Assembly: GCA_021018995.1 (NCBI GenBank)
Contig: CM037593.1
Location: forward strand, 14,164,088 to 14,228,087
Origin: Chloranthus sessilifolius
Taxonomy: Eukaryota > Streptophyta > Magnoliopsida > Chloranthales > Chloranthaceae
DNA: 64,000 nt
Direction of reading: 5' to 3'
Part shown: positions 9,890 through 21,160 of the stretch, piece after piece
Layout: the number at the start of each line of letters is the position of its first letter
How positions within the stretch are numbered: the stretch's first letter is position 1
Notes under the pieces: model-generated
Databases searched by the model: none
What the model was told of the DNA's origin: nothing
The model's input: the letters and a program-made list of their open reading frames with translations, nothing else
Translations under genes and position numbers: made by a program

Positions 9890-12586
9890 AACCCCGAGGA
9901 TCTGATCAGTTTCTGACCTCGGTCAAACCGTGGACTCCTCATAAAATTTGATGTTTTATATATCTAACAGTTCATATTGATTCGTATGTCCTTATTTTTA
10001 TAAATTTTAGTATCCAAAATATGTAAATATAGTTGTTTACACTTATAATATTTCCTGTGTTTATTTATGTAAATCTGCTTATTCACTGACTAAAGAGTTC
10101 AATTTGACCCATTAAATTTAGCGAACAACAAGCTTATGGGCCGGAACCTATAGATCGAAATAAAGATCATTTGGACATCTGATAAATCGAGGGTCAGATT
10201 TCAATCAAGACTGATACACTTCGATCTTTACACCACCTAAACTGGTGCACATGACCACAAATTTTTTTGTACTTTATGCCTATAGCAGCTTAGGCTATGG
10301 TCTGTTAGGAAGTGCACATGACCACAAAAATTCCTGTACTTTATGCCTATAGCAGCTTAGGCTATGGTCTGTTAGGTGGTGCACATGACCACAAAAATTT
10401 CTGTACTTTATGCCTATAGCAGCTTAGGCTATGGTCTGATTTGATCATTTTAGATCTCAAGTTTTAGGCCAAACTCTGATAGGAGTCACTAAGAAGGATC
10501 CCCCATAAATTTTGAATCTCTTCGTATTCGACGGATAGTTTTGTCTGAAAATAGATCTAGCCGATTTAGGCCGTTGTACGAGTTTCCCAAAAATAATGGA
10601 CTTTATACCCTTAGACACCCAACGTCAAGGGGCATGTTTGACTCCTAACCTAAGCTCGAAAATAATCAAACAAGTGAGGGGTCTGAATGGAAACCCACCT
10701 TTTAAGATTAGGATAATCTTCTAGATAGATCTTAAAATCATGCCAAGATGGTGTATACCACCCGACGATCGTACGATGATACGTTCTTGATCAAAATTCT
10801 TGACCATTCAGTTAATGATCTAAATGATCAAACCAATAGTGCAAATCATATGGTATCTAAATATCCATTACACTGATAACGTCGATAGGATTAGATTATT
10901 CTAAACTCGATCACGTTCACCTTAAGATGCGTGTATCGAATATTCGATGGTTTATAAGTGATTGAGTCATATCGAAACTAAATCTTATCGGAATCACGTA
11001 AATGATCAATCGATTTTCATTAGATCGACATGATCTATTTGATGAGATTAGTCTAACGTTACCTTGTGATACGTATTATAGTACTCACGTACCTTCATTG
11101 TAGGTTGCCTTCTCTCTCTTAATGATAAGCGAGACGTCCGAATTACGAGTGATATTAGTTTCCTTATAGTTAGATGTTTTCTTATTATATGCTTCATTTG
11201 TATTGTGTGACAGTCATCACTTAGAAGTACGTTACAGAATATATATATATATATATATTAAGAAAAAGGAATAAAATACGACATATGACTTTTAGGCCTT
11301 CGTCACGGTAGGGTTTCTTTCACAGTCACGTGAAACTTAGAATGTAGACATTTATGTACGGATGCAACACTTCTATGAGAGTATGGGCTGTGATACGAAG
11401 TACATCTAAGTAACTACGAAACCCATTCCTTGGAAAGCGTGGTTAGTGAAGCCTATCACACCGTGGCTCATTCAAATTAAGTTAAGAAAAGATGAAATAT
11501 GAATATGTTAAGCTACGAGATGTTAAGAAAGTGGAGACTTAAACCCACACAAATATGAAATCAGAGCGGGGACCTAAGCCCAGAACCAAATAATGTTATG
11601 ATATGTTAAGACACGCTGTGAAAGTCAGCTGAACATGAATTAAGTTTTTACGCGTGCCATGTCTTGCGTGCCACCGCAAGATTCAACGTCTGCAGCCAAG
11701 ACGGGTCTTAACAACAATATGATACGACAATGTCTCGACATAAGGGGACACTGATTTTTATGCGCGCAACCTCATCGGACTAGATGGTGGTTTATGTTAT
11801 GATATGGAGGTTAAGTGATTATCTACACATAGACCTCGCATAATAGGCTCGAGCAACGATCCTGGCACAGGTTATTTAAACAAAATAAGTAAGATATGAA
11901 GTACGTTGTGTAGGCGTATGAAGATTTTCGATATGCCACGTAAGTAAAGTCGACAAGACAAGTAAGAAAAGTGATGAACATTAGAAGAATCATATGCATT
12001 GAAATCTGTTATGTTTTTTCAGTTTTATAGCTTTACAGTTATGAAATATTTATGAGAATAGTTATTATGTTGTTTATATGAAATTGTAAAAGATTCATTT
12101 TCACTCACAAGGTTGCACTCACGATCACCTGGGTAGATTGTGGTGGATTGGTTTGCAACCCATTGAATTTACGTGACCGAGTAAACTCACCCCCTTCCAA
12201 AAAACTAACAGCTGCAGATGAAGATATGGACTATACTGCCTGGTGGACTTGATGCGTTGGTAGACTAAGCGGTTTGTGAGGATGATGACGTGGGGGACCA
12301 GTTAGACGACATCATGTATATATTAAATTTTTGGAAAGACTTTCTAATAGTTGATTGTACTTTTATTTATTGTCATTTGGTATCGTAGACTCCAAATTCA
12401 ATATAAACATAATGAAGGAAATTTTTAATGTAGAAGAAATTTTGGTTCACAATTTTTGAAAACCTAATTTTATGTAAGATCTAGTAAGATATGTATGTCC
12501 GCTTATCGCCTTAACAAGCGTGCGGTGTCATAATACGGAATTCTAGGCCCCTTGAGATCGGGTAGGATTCTAGGTCGTAACAAACA
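9890..12586 (+). mobile_element. Probable decayed long LTR (gypsy type)
   Basis: A 2.7 kb non-coding stretch without ORFs ends in ATTCTAGGTCGTAACA, a CA-type LTR terminus. It has the general look of a Tekay-size LTR, including a 'CACTCACAAGGTTGCACTCACG' style block near 12,100 in a place comparable to the shared block of the other LTRs. The 5' end and a target duplication could not be identified, so this is tentative. A 67-bp tandem repeat (10,244-10,440) lies inside. Confidence 0.35.
10244..10440. repeat. Three tandem copies of a 67-bp unit
   Basis: Copies begin at 10,244, 10,311 and 10,378, each starting GTGCACATGACCACAAA and ending TAGGCTATGGTCTG. They differ by only a few bases. Each unit contains an inverted repeat, GCCTA...TAGGC, around AGCAGCT, so each could form a small hairpin. 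Confidence 0.95.
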
Positions 12587-12599
12587 CCCTAGTAGTACG

Positions 12600-12995
12600 T
12601 AGGAGTGTAAATTCAGTTAGCCGAATTGAACTAACATCGAAATTTAGGTTTTGGTGTCAGTTCATGCAAATTTCAGTTAAGCGAATTTCACACCCCATGA
12701 ACTAAAACCGAACCGATCCGATTTCAGTTTCGGTCAGTTCATTTTTTGGTTTTTTTTTTTAATTTATATTTTTTTCTTTTTACAAAGAGAAATTTCCATT
12801 TTTCTTAAATTTGGGGTTTTTTCGGTTTTAGCCGTTTCCTCACCCTACCCGGACGGTTTTTGGCTCTTAACTACCAAAATGGAAATCGAACCGGCTGGAA
12901 CAATTTGGTGTCCATTTTCAGTCAGTTTCGGGCTGGTTCGAGAGGTTCGATTTTCGGCCGATTCTGAATTTTAGTCAGTTTTAATTTACACTCTA
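12600..12995. mobile_element. hAT-like MITE with TIR TAGGAGTGTAAATT
   Basis: The left end TAGGAGTGTAAATT (12,600) is mirrored by AATTTACACTCTA (12,983-12,995). The interior is rich in CGGTT/AACCG motifs and T-runs and has no coding capacity. This is the common plant non-autonomous hAT type. An 8-bp target duplication was not clear. Confidence 0.65.
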
Positions 12996-13357
12996 GGGGC
13001 TAGGAGACAAAAAAATGTCACTATTAACAAGAAAACTTATTATTTTAATATTGACTGAATAAATAGCGGCAGTTTTTGGTACCGCTAATAGTCTTATGTA
13101 CTGAGCCACCAGCTAAAACGTGAAGGGCATACTTGAAGTGCCCATGTTGCCCAGCCCTATCACTATAGATTCCACATAAAATGCCTACTATTTGTGTAGA
13201 CAAAAGCTGGCCCCCATTATTACTCATATGCTCATAGCTAATGGCTTTCCATGTGACCAAAGACTCTTAAACAGCTTCTTAATATCCTAAATGATACCCC
13301 CAGATTGGATACAAATACCACCATCCATTACCAACCTCTCTAACCCTATTCCCCAAC
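12996..13357 (+). promoter_or_regulatory. Upstream region of the molybdate transporter gene
   Basis: About 360 bp separate the MITE from the MOT1 start codon and must hold the 5' UTR and core promoter. No clear TATA box was recognised. The nearby MITE at 12,600-12,995 may lie in the promoter. Confidence 0.4.
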
Positions 13358-14734
13358 ATGAATCACCAAAACCACCGTGATCCACCTCGCCAAACCACCG
13401 AAAACTTGCCCGAAACTCCCTACGACCCACCGACTCCCGGTTTTCTGGCCAACGTGCTGAAAAAGGCCAAAAACAACCTTGTTCTCCACTCCAAATGGTC
13501 AGAGCTAAATGGTGCAATGGGAGACTTAGGAACATATATTCCTATAGTCTTAGCTTTGACACTAGCCATGGACCTTAACCTTGGTGTCACACTTGTTTTC
13601 ACTGGTATTTACAATATTCTCACCGGCGTGATCTACGGTGTCCCAATGCCCGTTCAACCCATGAAATCAATCTCAGCCGTCGCTATATCCACCGGTGCAG
13701 AATTCGGCATCCCAGAGATCATGGCGGCCGGAATTTGCACCTCAGGTACACTTTTGGTATTGGGTGTCACAGGATTAATGGAGTTTGCATATAAACTCAT
13801 TCCGTTGCCTGTCGTCCGGGGTGTTCAACTCTCCCAGGGGTTATCTTTCGTCTTTTCAGCGGTTAAGTACATTAGAATGAATCAAAATTTTTCGAAAGGC
13901 AAATTGAGTGGAGAGAGACCTTGGTTAGGGCTAGATGGGGTGATCTTGGCCCTTTTATGTGCGTGTTTTGTACTAAATGTGAGTGGTGCAGGTGAAGTGA
14001 GTGAACAAGATCATCAAATCGACGAGAACCTTTTAACTAGCCCAAGGCATAAGAGCAGGAGATGGGGCAGAATCATAGCTTCTCTTCCATCTGCCTTGGT
14101 TGTTTTCATGTTGGGGGTAGTTTTGGCCATTATAAAGAAGCCAAGTGCAGTTAAAGAGATTGAATTTGGGCCATCAAGTATCCATGTTGTGACAATTTCT
14201 AGGCATTCATGGAAAGAAGGGTTCATTAAGGGTGCAATTCCCCAAATTCCGCTATCAGTATTGAACTCCGTGATCGCGGTGTGCAAATTGTCATCAGATC
14301 TTTTCCCCGAGAAGGATTTCTCCGCGACCTCCGTGTCTGTGAGTGTGGGGTTGATGAATTTGGTGGGGTGCTGGTTCGGGGCCATGCCGTGCTGCCATGG
14401 GGCTGGGGGGCTCGCGGGTCAGTATAAGTTTGGAGGGAGGAGCGGTGGGTGTGTCGCTGTACTCGGGGCCGCTAAATTGGTGTTGGGTTTAGTGATCGGG
14501 AGCTCGTTAGTTCATCTGTTGACTCAGTTCCCCGTGGGGGTTTTAGGGGTGCTTCTCTTGTTTGCTGGGATCGAGCTGGCTATGGCGTCGAGGGGCATAG
14601 AATCGAAGGAAGAATCGGTGGTCATGCTCGTGTGCGCTGCGGTTTCGCTGGTTGGGTCGAGCGCAGCTCTTGGATTTGGGTGTGGGATTGTTGTGCACAT
14701 CCTTCTGAAGCTGAGGAGGAGCCTGAAGATTTGA
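13358..14734 (+). CDS. MOT1: Molybdate transporter, MOT1 family (SULTR5-like)
   Basis: A single uninterrupted 458-residue ORF, the usual length for Arabidopsis MOT1;1/MOT1;2 (about 456-464). It has a short hydrophilic N-terminus, then the family signature GAMGDLGTYIPIVLALTLA at about residues 52-70, PMPVQPMKSISAVAIS near 95-110, IPEIMAAGI, VRGVQLSQGLSF near 153, RPWLGLDG, a charged loop at about 210-235, and MPCCHGAGGLAGQYKFGGRSG near 345-365, with about ten hydrophobic membrane segments. MOT1 proteins carry high-affinity molybdate across the plasma membrane, endomembranes or tonoplast for molybdenum cofactor synthesis. They lack the STAS domain of true sulfate transporters, as here. The single exon agrees with the family. 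The tonoplast form (MOT1;2) and the uptake form (MOT1;1) cannot be told apart from the sequence alone. This is the only gene in the window that looks fully functional. Confidence 0.96.
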   Translation: MNHQNHRDPPRQTTENLPETPYDPPTPGFLANVLKKAKNNLVLHSKWSELNGAMGDLGTYIPIVLALTLAMDLNLGVTLVFTGIYNILTGVIYGVPMPVQPMKSISAVAISTGAEFGIPEIMAAGICTSGTLLVLGVTGLMEFAYKLIPLPVVRGVQLSQGLSFVFSAVKYIRMNQNFSKGKLSGERPWLGLDGVILALLCACFVLNVSGAGEVSEQDHQIDENLLTSPRHKSRRWGRIIASLPSALVVFMLGVVLAIIKKPSAVKEIEFGPSSIHVVTISRHSWKEGFIKGAIPQIPLSVLNSVIAVCKLSSDLFPEKDFSATSVSVSVGLMNLVGCWFGAMPCCHGAGGLAGQYKFGGRSGGCVAVLGAAKLVLGLVIGSSLVHLLTQFPVGVLGVLLLFAGIELAMASRGIESKEESVVMLVCAAVSLVGSSAALGFGCGIVVHILLKLRRSLKI

Positions 14735-15049
14735 TGATTATGGACTAGAATGTCAATTCCAGGATTCAGTTGTTCAAATAAACATTGAAATCAAATGTTT
14801 CGATCTTGTTATCTCACTATTGATTATAAACTTTTGGCTATATATACTAGCTCTTCTTTTAATTGTTATTTTTCTTTTTTCTTTTTCTATTTTATTTCCT
14901 TGATGCTTTTGGTTTTAAAAACTTCGATCACCGTGCAAGGCATTTTTTCCATCAAATTGGCATCATCAATCACTAGAGCTCCTTTTTAGGCACAGGCTCT
15001 GTCCCAAAATTTTCGAAATTAATCTAAATTTTAAAAAAGGGCACTTTAA
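14735..15049 (+). other. 3' flank of MOT1
   Basis: The stop is followed by an AATAAA signal at about 14,778 that could direct polyadenylation. The rest is AT-rich without genes. Confidence 0.5.
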
Positions 15050-15290
15050 AAAAACAACCTTAAAAAACAAATGTTTTAGCAAAAAGTCCAGAATTTAAAC
15101 GTTTTAAAAACACAATGCTTTCACAATTTTTTGAAGTTCTGAGATCCGTGAAAGCATTGTTTTTTTAATGAGGATTTGAGATCTCACAGATCTCAAAACT
15201 TCAAAAAACCGTAAAAGCATTGTTTTTTAAAACGTTTAAGTTCTGGATTTTTTGCTAAAACATTTATTTTTTAAGATTGTTTTTCTAATT
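15050..15290. mobile_element. Foldback MITE (about 240 bp)
   Basis: Two arms of about 95 bp form a near-perfect inverted repeat. The left arm carries ATGTTTTAGCAAAAAGTCCAG and AACGTTTTAAAAACACAATG (about 15,071-15,117) and the right arm their complements (about 15,200-15,262), around a short centre. A partial related copy lies at about 15,405-15,500. It has no coding capacity. Confidence 0.8.
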
Positions 15291-15843
15291 TTTCCTTAAA
15301 AGGAATTCAGGTCTGCCTATACTTTTGACGAATATTTGATTGATTCTTCGATTCATTGAATTTTTCTCAATTTTTGTTCTGAATTTGATGAATTCTTTGA
15401 AGGGATAATTAGAGAAGCATGCCTCAAAAACAAACTTTTCAGCAAAAAAGACCCGACCTCAAACATTTTAGAAAAACGGTGTTTTCACGGATTTTTAGCA
15501 TTGTGATCCATGCTTTAATTAATCACACTTCCAATTATTTTGTATGATTGTAAATACTTAATAATAGAGACTATATGATATTTTATAATCTCAAATATTT
15601 TCAGAACTTTTCTTCGAACTTCCCAAATATATCAGAATTAAACCAAACTGGTGCCCTGGATGTAAATCCGACCTTTTACTGATATAGATGGTCACTGATT
15701 GATTACATGTGGCACTATTTTTCATCAAATGTGGTGGTGGAGGTGCCGGGTTGGGCATCTAACAATTAATAGCTATTTAAATTTGGATTTTGCTTCTCTT
15801 TAAAGACATTATTTTTAAGATGAGCCTCTTAGGCCACCAAATC
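15291..15843. other. Intergenic, partial MITE copy only
   Basis: Contains a half-copy of the preceding foldback element (about 15,405-15,500). Nothing else was recognised. Confidence 0.5.
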
Positions 15844-16337
15844 TAAGAGCATCTCTAGCATGGGTAGCTAAATTTGAATAGCTAAACTCTCATTTTAAGC
15901 CTACTTTCTATTTTAGCTATTGCCTTTTTAAAAAAGTTTTCAATAGGAATAGCTATCACTTCTTTAAAATAATATTTTTTACTTTTATTTTAATATATTC
16001 TTAACAACACTAGCCTTTCAATGTAAATATGACATGTACTGCTAGCTCACCAACTCAGTCCAACTATCTATCTCTCAAACACAGCGAAAATAAAACACAT
16101 ATTACAATGAGATGAGTTGGAGAATAATAAAACTAGTAGTGAGATTATAAAGAGCAAATCAGTATGGTGAGGTATAAACTCACCATACTGATTTGACAAT
16201 TTTTCAGAAAACATAGGAAAATAATTTTGATTTTCCTCTAGATTCTTATGGGGCTGGAATCCAAAGGAAATTTAATTTTTTGGTGTTTTCTGATATTTGG
16301 ATACTCTTTTTTCAGTCTGAAAATATTATTCAAAATC

Positions 16338-16884
16338 TGTTAAAGTTCATGGGCCTAACTCAACCTCACAAAATCGGCTTGTAAGGTGAGGAGTGCCCAT
16401 CTTATATATATCCCAAGACCTCCCAGCCCATAAGCAATGTGGGACTATTCTAACATGCTCCCGCACGTATTGGCGGGGTTGAGCCAAGCCAAATCACGTG
16501 GACAATTGAATTGGGTGACGTGGAGTAAAGAAATTTCTGCTTTGATACCATGTTGAAATCCAACAGGCCTAACTCAACCTCACAAAACCGGCTTGTAAGG
16601 TGAAGAGTGCCTAGATTATATATAACTCAAGACCTCCAAACCCATGGTCAATGTGGGACTATTCTAACACGCCCTCGCACGTGTTGGTGGGATTCAGTCA
16701 AGCCAAAATCATGTGGACAATTGAATTGGGTGACATGGAGTGGAGAAATTTATGCTTTGATACCATGTTGAAATCCAACGGGCCTAACTAAACCTCACAA
16801 AACCGGCTTGTAAGGTGAAGAGTGCCTAGATTATATATAGCCCAAGACCTCCAAGCCAATGGGCAATGTAGGGCTATTCTAACA
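16338..16884 (-). mobile_element. TRIM retrotransposon with three LTRs
   Basis: Three LTR copies of about 118 bp (16,338-16,455; 16,551-16,669; 16,766-16,884), each with TGTT...AACA ends, are separated by two internal segments of about 95 bp. Read on the minus strand, each LTR is followed at once by TGGTATCAAAGC, a primer-binding site for initiator tRNA-Met, and preceded by a purine-rich tract. The whole unit is flanked by a 5-base duplication AAATC (16,333-16,337 and 16,885-16,889). It has no coding capacity; such terminal-repeat retrotransposons in miniature need proteins from other elements. An LTR-internal-LTR-internal-LTR array suggests recombination between copies or a tandem cDNA. Confidence 0.88.
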
Positions 16885-17139
16885 AAATCCATTTCTTGTG
16901 TTTGGATAGTAAGAAAGCAATTTTTTTTTTTTTTTATATCTTGTATTTGAGCTGATTGCATCAACAAGACTTTCATAAAAATATATTTTGTTAGATGACT
17001 CATATTATATAAAAGAAAATGCTATGATCGAGTGGTTTGAATCATCTTATGAAGTTGAATTTGGACTAATTCACATATTTTCACTTGGGATTATTATATT
17101 TTGTTACATGATTCAAACTATCGAGAAAGTAGCTGTTGC

Positions 17140-17380
17140 AGGTTGAATCGCCGAAAGTTTTACCAGCGGTTTCTACCCGCCGGTGATTTTTAATTAACAT
17201 ATCCCAGTAGTTTTAACCACCGGGAATATGCCCTAATATTGTTGTTTAATTTTACTTGCCGGCAGTTTAAATTTGTCGGAAAATTGGTATACCTTCGTCA
17301 GTAGTTAAGAATTGCGGGAAAAGTGTCACTTCCCCGGCAGTTCAGAATTGCCGGCAATAATATATATATTTTTTAAATAA
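17140..17380. repeat. Subterminal-repeat-like DNA (CCGGCAGTT motifs)
   Basis: Short motifs such as CCGGCAGTT, CCGCCGGTGA and GCCGGCAATA recur in both orientations, as in the subterminal regions of CACTA or hAT transposons. No terminal CACTA was found here. The 580 bp that follow are AT-rich, with a loose run of GATC(A)AAAAA-like motifs and no gene. Confidence 0.35.
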
Positions 17381-18013
17381 AAAATATTTGTCATATAAAC
17401 GTGTAGGTTTTTTTGGGGAAAATAATAGATAAATAATCGGATCAAAACTAGACAAATTCTTTCGTAAAAAAATCAGAAAAATCCACACATAATAATACAT
17501 CCATTAAAAAAGAAAATCACAAGGCAAAATAAAAATTACAAGGACAACTGAAAATATAAATGAAAAAAAGAAAGATCACCACTAATCAAACACATGACAA
17601 TAGATTACACAAAACAGAAAATAAATCGCAACAAAACTTTGCAGATTCTCCCCTAAAAAAATCAGAAAAATTGACAAATAATAATACATCCATTAAAAAA
17701 GAAATTATAAGGAAATTTTTTCAAAACCCTAACCCTAGATCTCCAAACCTACACGCAATATGGGACCTAATTATTCATAAAAAATCCCAACCGATCATTA
17801 ATCAACCCTAGAATTGATAAAAAAAATCCTAAACAATCATCGAACAGACCCTAAAATCAAACATAGAAACGATCTTTAAAGGCCCTAATCAATCATAAAA
17901 AATTCCTAATCGATCATTGAAAACCGTAATCGATCATAAAAAAAAATCGATCACTTAAAAACCTTAGATTGACCATAAAAAAATCCTTAATCTAAGCCAA
18001 ATGAGAGATAGGC

Positions 18014-18035
18014 GGGGGGGGGGGGGGGGGGGGGG
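18014..18035. repeat. Run of 22 G residues
   Basis: An unbroken homopolymer. It is prone to slippage and could be an assembly artefact in length. It could also form a G-quadruplex. Confidence 0.95.
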
Positions 18036-18667
18036 AGAGGTTTTGTAGGAGAACGCGTACCGAGAAAGGCAGCGCCGATTCTCTCGACCAGAGCCCCACG
18101 AGCCCGACGTTCTTTTCTGAGCCGTAGGAAAAGAAGAAATCCTACGATTATAAATGGATTTTGTATTGTCCAAAGGGTTGGAAAATATATTTATTTTCCG
18201 CTCATTTCCGACACCTTATTTTCGTTACCAAACCGCGGATTCTATCTCGTTTCCAGTCTTTTCCCATGATTTCTTTTCCTTTCCCCCTATCCAAACAGAC
18301 CCTTTGTAAAATTAGATCTCAATCTAAGTTGGTTCAGATATGATTTAAGACAGTTATGCTTTTTTTTGCATCCCAAAAGAACCCTAATTTGAAGACAGGT
18401 ATGCTTATAACATTAACATTCACTCGATTTGATTAGATTTTTTTATGTAGATATTTTACTTCATGGCAGCACAATTTATCTAATGTAATTTAGACTTTCT
18501 ATCCATTGAATCACAAAAAAAAGAGTCAAAATACCAACTCTTTACAAGTAGAATTTCTATCCAAAAAACTTGAAATCCCTCTTAAAAATAAAAAATAAAA
18601 ACAAAAAAAATCATGGGTCTTGATTCATACCTTTTCCAGTGGATGTTAATGTTTTCTAGGGTTCGGG

Positions 18668-18690
18668 GAGAGAGAGAGAGAGAGAGAGAG
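18668..18690. repeat. (GA)n microsatellite
   Basis: About 23 bases of GA repeats in otherwise AT-rich non-coding DNA. No gene is seen from 18,036 to 18,795. Confidence 0.95.
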
Positions 18691-18805
18691 ATAATAATAT
18701 TTTATTAATAGCAAGCTCTATAGGGTCTCCAAAATTTGCGAACGGAGGTGTCACTAAAAGTAGCGTGTGGAGTAGCGTCTCTGCTGGAGATGCTCTAAGA
18801 GGTGA

Positions 18806-18965
18806 CACTACAAAAAAAGGGACCTACGCCGGCGACTGTCAGCCGTCAACATAGGGTCCCCCACCCGTCGGCGTAGAGTACGTCGACGGTTGGGAGACCC
18901 TATGCCAACGGCTGGAAGCCGTCGGCGATACTGCTGCTTCCCACAGCCGTCGGCGTAAGTGTTTT
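18806..18965 (+). mobile_element. CACTA (En/Spm) transposon terminus
   Basis: Starts CACTACAAAAAAAGGG, the classic CACTA terminal inverted repeat, followed by subterminal copies of CCGTCGGCGTA and its complement (about 18,820-18,955). No matching inverted end (…TTTTTTTGTAGTG) was found to the right, so the element is truncated or very divergent. A piece of the same family lies at about 60,035-60,125. Confidence 0.75.
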
Positions 18966-19019
18966 TAAATTTAAAAGAAAAAAAAAATCAAATAATTAAT
19001 TTTTAAAAAAAAATTTATT

Positions 19020-19265
19020 TTCCCACCTCATTTTTTTCTTTGATTCTTTAGTTGTACTAGAATCGGCAATACAGCTCCCTAAATTCTCTTTACCGTGATA
19101 TGCACCATTTGAAGAAGGCAAATTCTTCAAGCAATTTGAAGAAATTGATAATTGATCCTTAGACATACCTTCATCACCATGTTCAAGAGTTAGTCAATCA
19201 CTCATACAGATGGATTGCGTGCCATGCTTTTCATCTAAAGTGTAATCAAGGAAATCACATGCAAT
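19020..19265 (-). pseudogene. Unidentified coding-like remnant (minus strand)
   Basis: On the minus strand about 80 codons read with protein-like composition (for example DFLDYTLDEKHG and later SKDQLSISSNCLKNLPSSNG, KENLGSC) with one internal stop. I do not recognise the family. It could be an exon captured by the adjacent CACTA end. Confidence 0.3.
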
Positions 19266-19479
19266 TGAAGCGAATAAAATTTGTAAAAAGAATGATACAA
19301 TTTGAGTTAGATAAATCAGTTACAAGTATACTTTCAAAATTCTTTTTTAGAGATGATATCATTTGGCTCTTACATAACATTTCATCATGTGTTTACTTCA
19401 AAAATTTTAGGGTTCTAAGGTTACGCCCCCTGCTTCCAGATTCATATGTTGACATACTAAAATCTGTTAATCTGTAGCT

Positions 19480-19665
19480 CCAAATCATTTGCTTCCACCT
19501 GCCATCATACGAAAATTTGATCATATTCGTTTTGAGATGTATGCCACATGGAATAAAAAATTTCCACATGGAATAAATTCAGTACTTGATGATTTTTTAG
19601 GACATCTGAAAAGAAACCTTAGTGTATTGGCTAGGAAATGTATTTCTTTGGCTTAAACCCCTCCG
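19480..19665 (+). pseudogene. Unidentified coding-like remnant (plus strand)
   Basis: About 55 codons read openly to a stop on the plus strand, including RKFDHIRFEMYATWNKKFP and SVLDDFLGHLKRNLSVLARK. No family is recognised. It sits next to the preceding remnant on the opposite strand, which argues against one simple gene. Confidence 0.28.
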
Positions 19666-19770
19666 TACCCGAGAAAGCAGGTGAGATATTGGATGGAGGC
19701 AATTCTGATGTACTTTGCATTTCTAATATCCAACTCAATACAGAAACAAAATCACCACCTTATTTATAGA

Positions 19771-21160
19771 TGTAGATACCCAAATTTGGCCCAAGGCCCG
19801 ATCGAAACACATTTCGAGAGAGGCGCTTCTCTGAGCTCTTGATGGAATGTATGGAACCCTTAGGAACCTCTCCGAAATCTTAGGAGTCATTCCAAACCCT
19901 TAGGAATCACCCTAGATCCCTTAGAAACCTTCCCGAATCCTTAGAAAGCCATCCTGATCCTTAGAACCCATTCCGGACCTAAACCTAGCCTTCCTGAGCA
20001 ATGGATGAAGAGTGGTACACTGGAACTAGTTGTGACCTTCTACTACGATCGAATCTCATACCATTGAAAAGTAAAAGTCCTCAGCTTTCCAACGGGCCAA
20101 GAATCACCCCAATCGGAGCTGTGTGCGAGAACATATCGGGTTCCGAAGTGCAGGGGTAAAAAAGTAAATACACACTAAAACTCCCTAGGGTTTTGGTGCA
20201 ACTAATAGTTCCCCTAGGCCATTTCTCCCCAAAAATGGCTTAATGCAACTAATAGTTGCGCCAGTTATAGGTGGGTCCCCCCGCGGGCAGTCGACTTCCC
20301 AAAGCCATTGTTCCGGTACTGTATTACTGTACATATGCTTGGTGCAACTAATAGTTGCGCGAGGCATATGAACAGTGACCCTGGGTTTTTGCCTTGAATT
20401 TTGTGATTGGAGTTTGACTTGTTGACCATCTCAACCTTTGGGGTATGTTTTGATAGTTCTGTTGCACCCATTTACCACCTATGTGCAACTCCTTAAGTGG
20501 TTTAAAGTCCCACCTTATCATCCACCATTGGAGCACCTTCTCACATTTTTCAAAGCTCCAAAAATCCTAGGAAACCTTAGATGGCCCATTACCTAATTGC
20601 TAATCCCAATTAGCCTGTAAGTACCCTCCTAACCTCTCTTTTTCCTATAAATAGGGAGACACCCCCCCTTGCAAATGACTTGAAAAAATTTGCAATTAAA
20701 AGATTAAGGAATCCCTTCTCTCTATCTCCTATAGTGCAGCATTCCCATATAAATTCAAGAACTTCAAAAACTCCTTTAGACCTTAGCATTTCACCAAAAA
20801 ACCTTAGGTTACCTGTGTGTTACCCCCTAACTTTCCCTCTCTACCTTTTAGCTAGTAAGTCATAGGAGTTAGAACCTCATTTCTCATCATACAAGCTTTC
20901 AAAAGCTCACTGAAGCAAGCCAACGCAAGGCGCCACAGTAGTGCAACAAAGGCCCGAGAGCTCCGGCTCTCCCCTCTATTCCCCTTGCCCCGAACTGGTG
21001 GGAAAGGAAGAGTGGCTCACGGAAAGCCACCCAGGACTTGTGGATCCATTGTTGGAAACTCCCCTTGGACACATTAAAAAAATGCGGAGCAACTAACACT
21101 GAATTCGCAGAGCCTACCGAGGAAAGATAGGCATTGGTCACGAGAACTCTGACCTTGTCT
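19771..21160 (+). mobile_element. LTR-like sequence with a TATA promoter
   Basis: The stretch begins TGTAGATACCCAAATTTGG, like many plant gypsy LTRs, and has no ORF. It contains three copies of GTGCAACTAATAGTTGC-type inverted motifs (about 20,198, 20,243, 20,341) and a clear TATA box, CCTATAAATAGGG, at about 20,645. The right end is not defined. Probably a decayed LTR; family uncertain. Confidence 0.4.

Larger units (their letters stand above)
15847..18795. mobile_element. Possible PIF/Harbinger-type element, TIR GAGCATCTC(T/C)AGCA, TAA flanks
   Basis: GAGCATCTCTAGCA at 15,847 faces TGCTGGAGATGCTC ending at 18,795, and both ends are flanked by TAA (15,844-15,846 and 18,796-18,798), as expected for PIF/Harbinger. 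The interior has no transposase and holds a nested TRIM (16,338-16,884), subterminal-repeat DNA near 17,145-17,360 and a G-run. The two ends could instead belong to two separate MITEs of one family, because the sequence just inside the ends differs. Confidence 0.4.

Noticed and set aside
16338-16884. Cassandra-type TRIM carrying 5S rRNA promoter sequence
   Set aside because: The LTRs are only about 118 bp and I could not find a convincing 5S A-box/IE/C-box arrangement, so it is called only a TRIM.
17964-18173. Minus-strand frame containing a proline run
   Set aside because: The prolines come from the 22-base G-run; no gene context.
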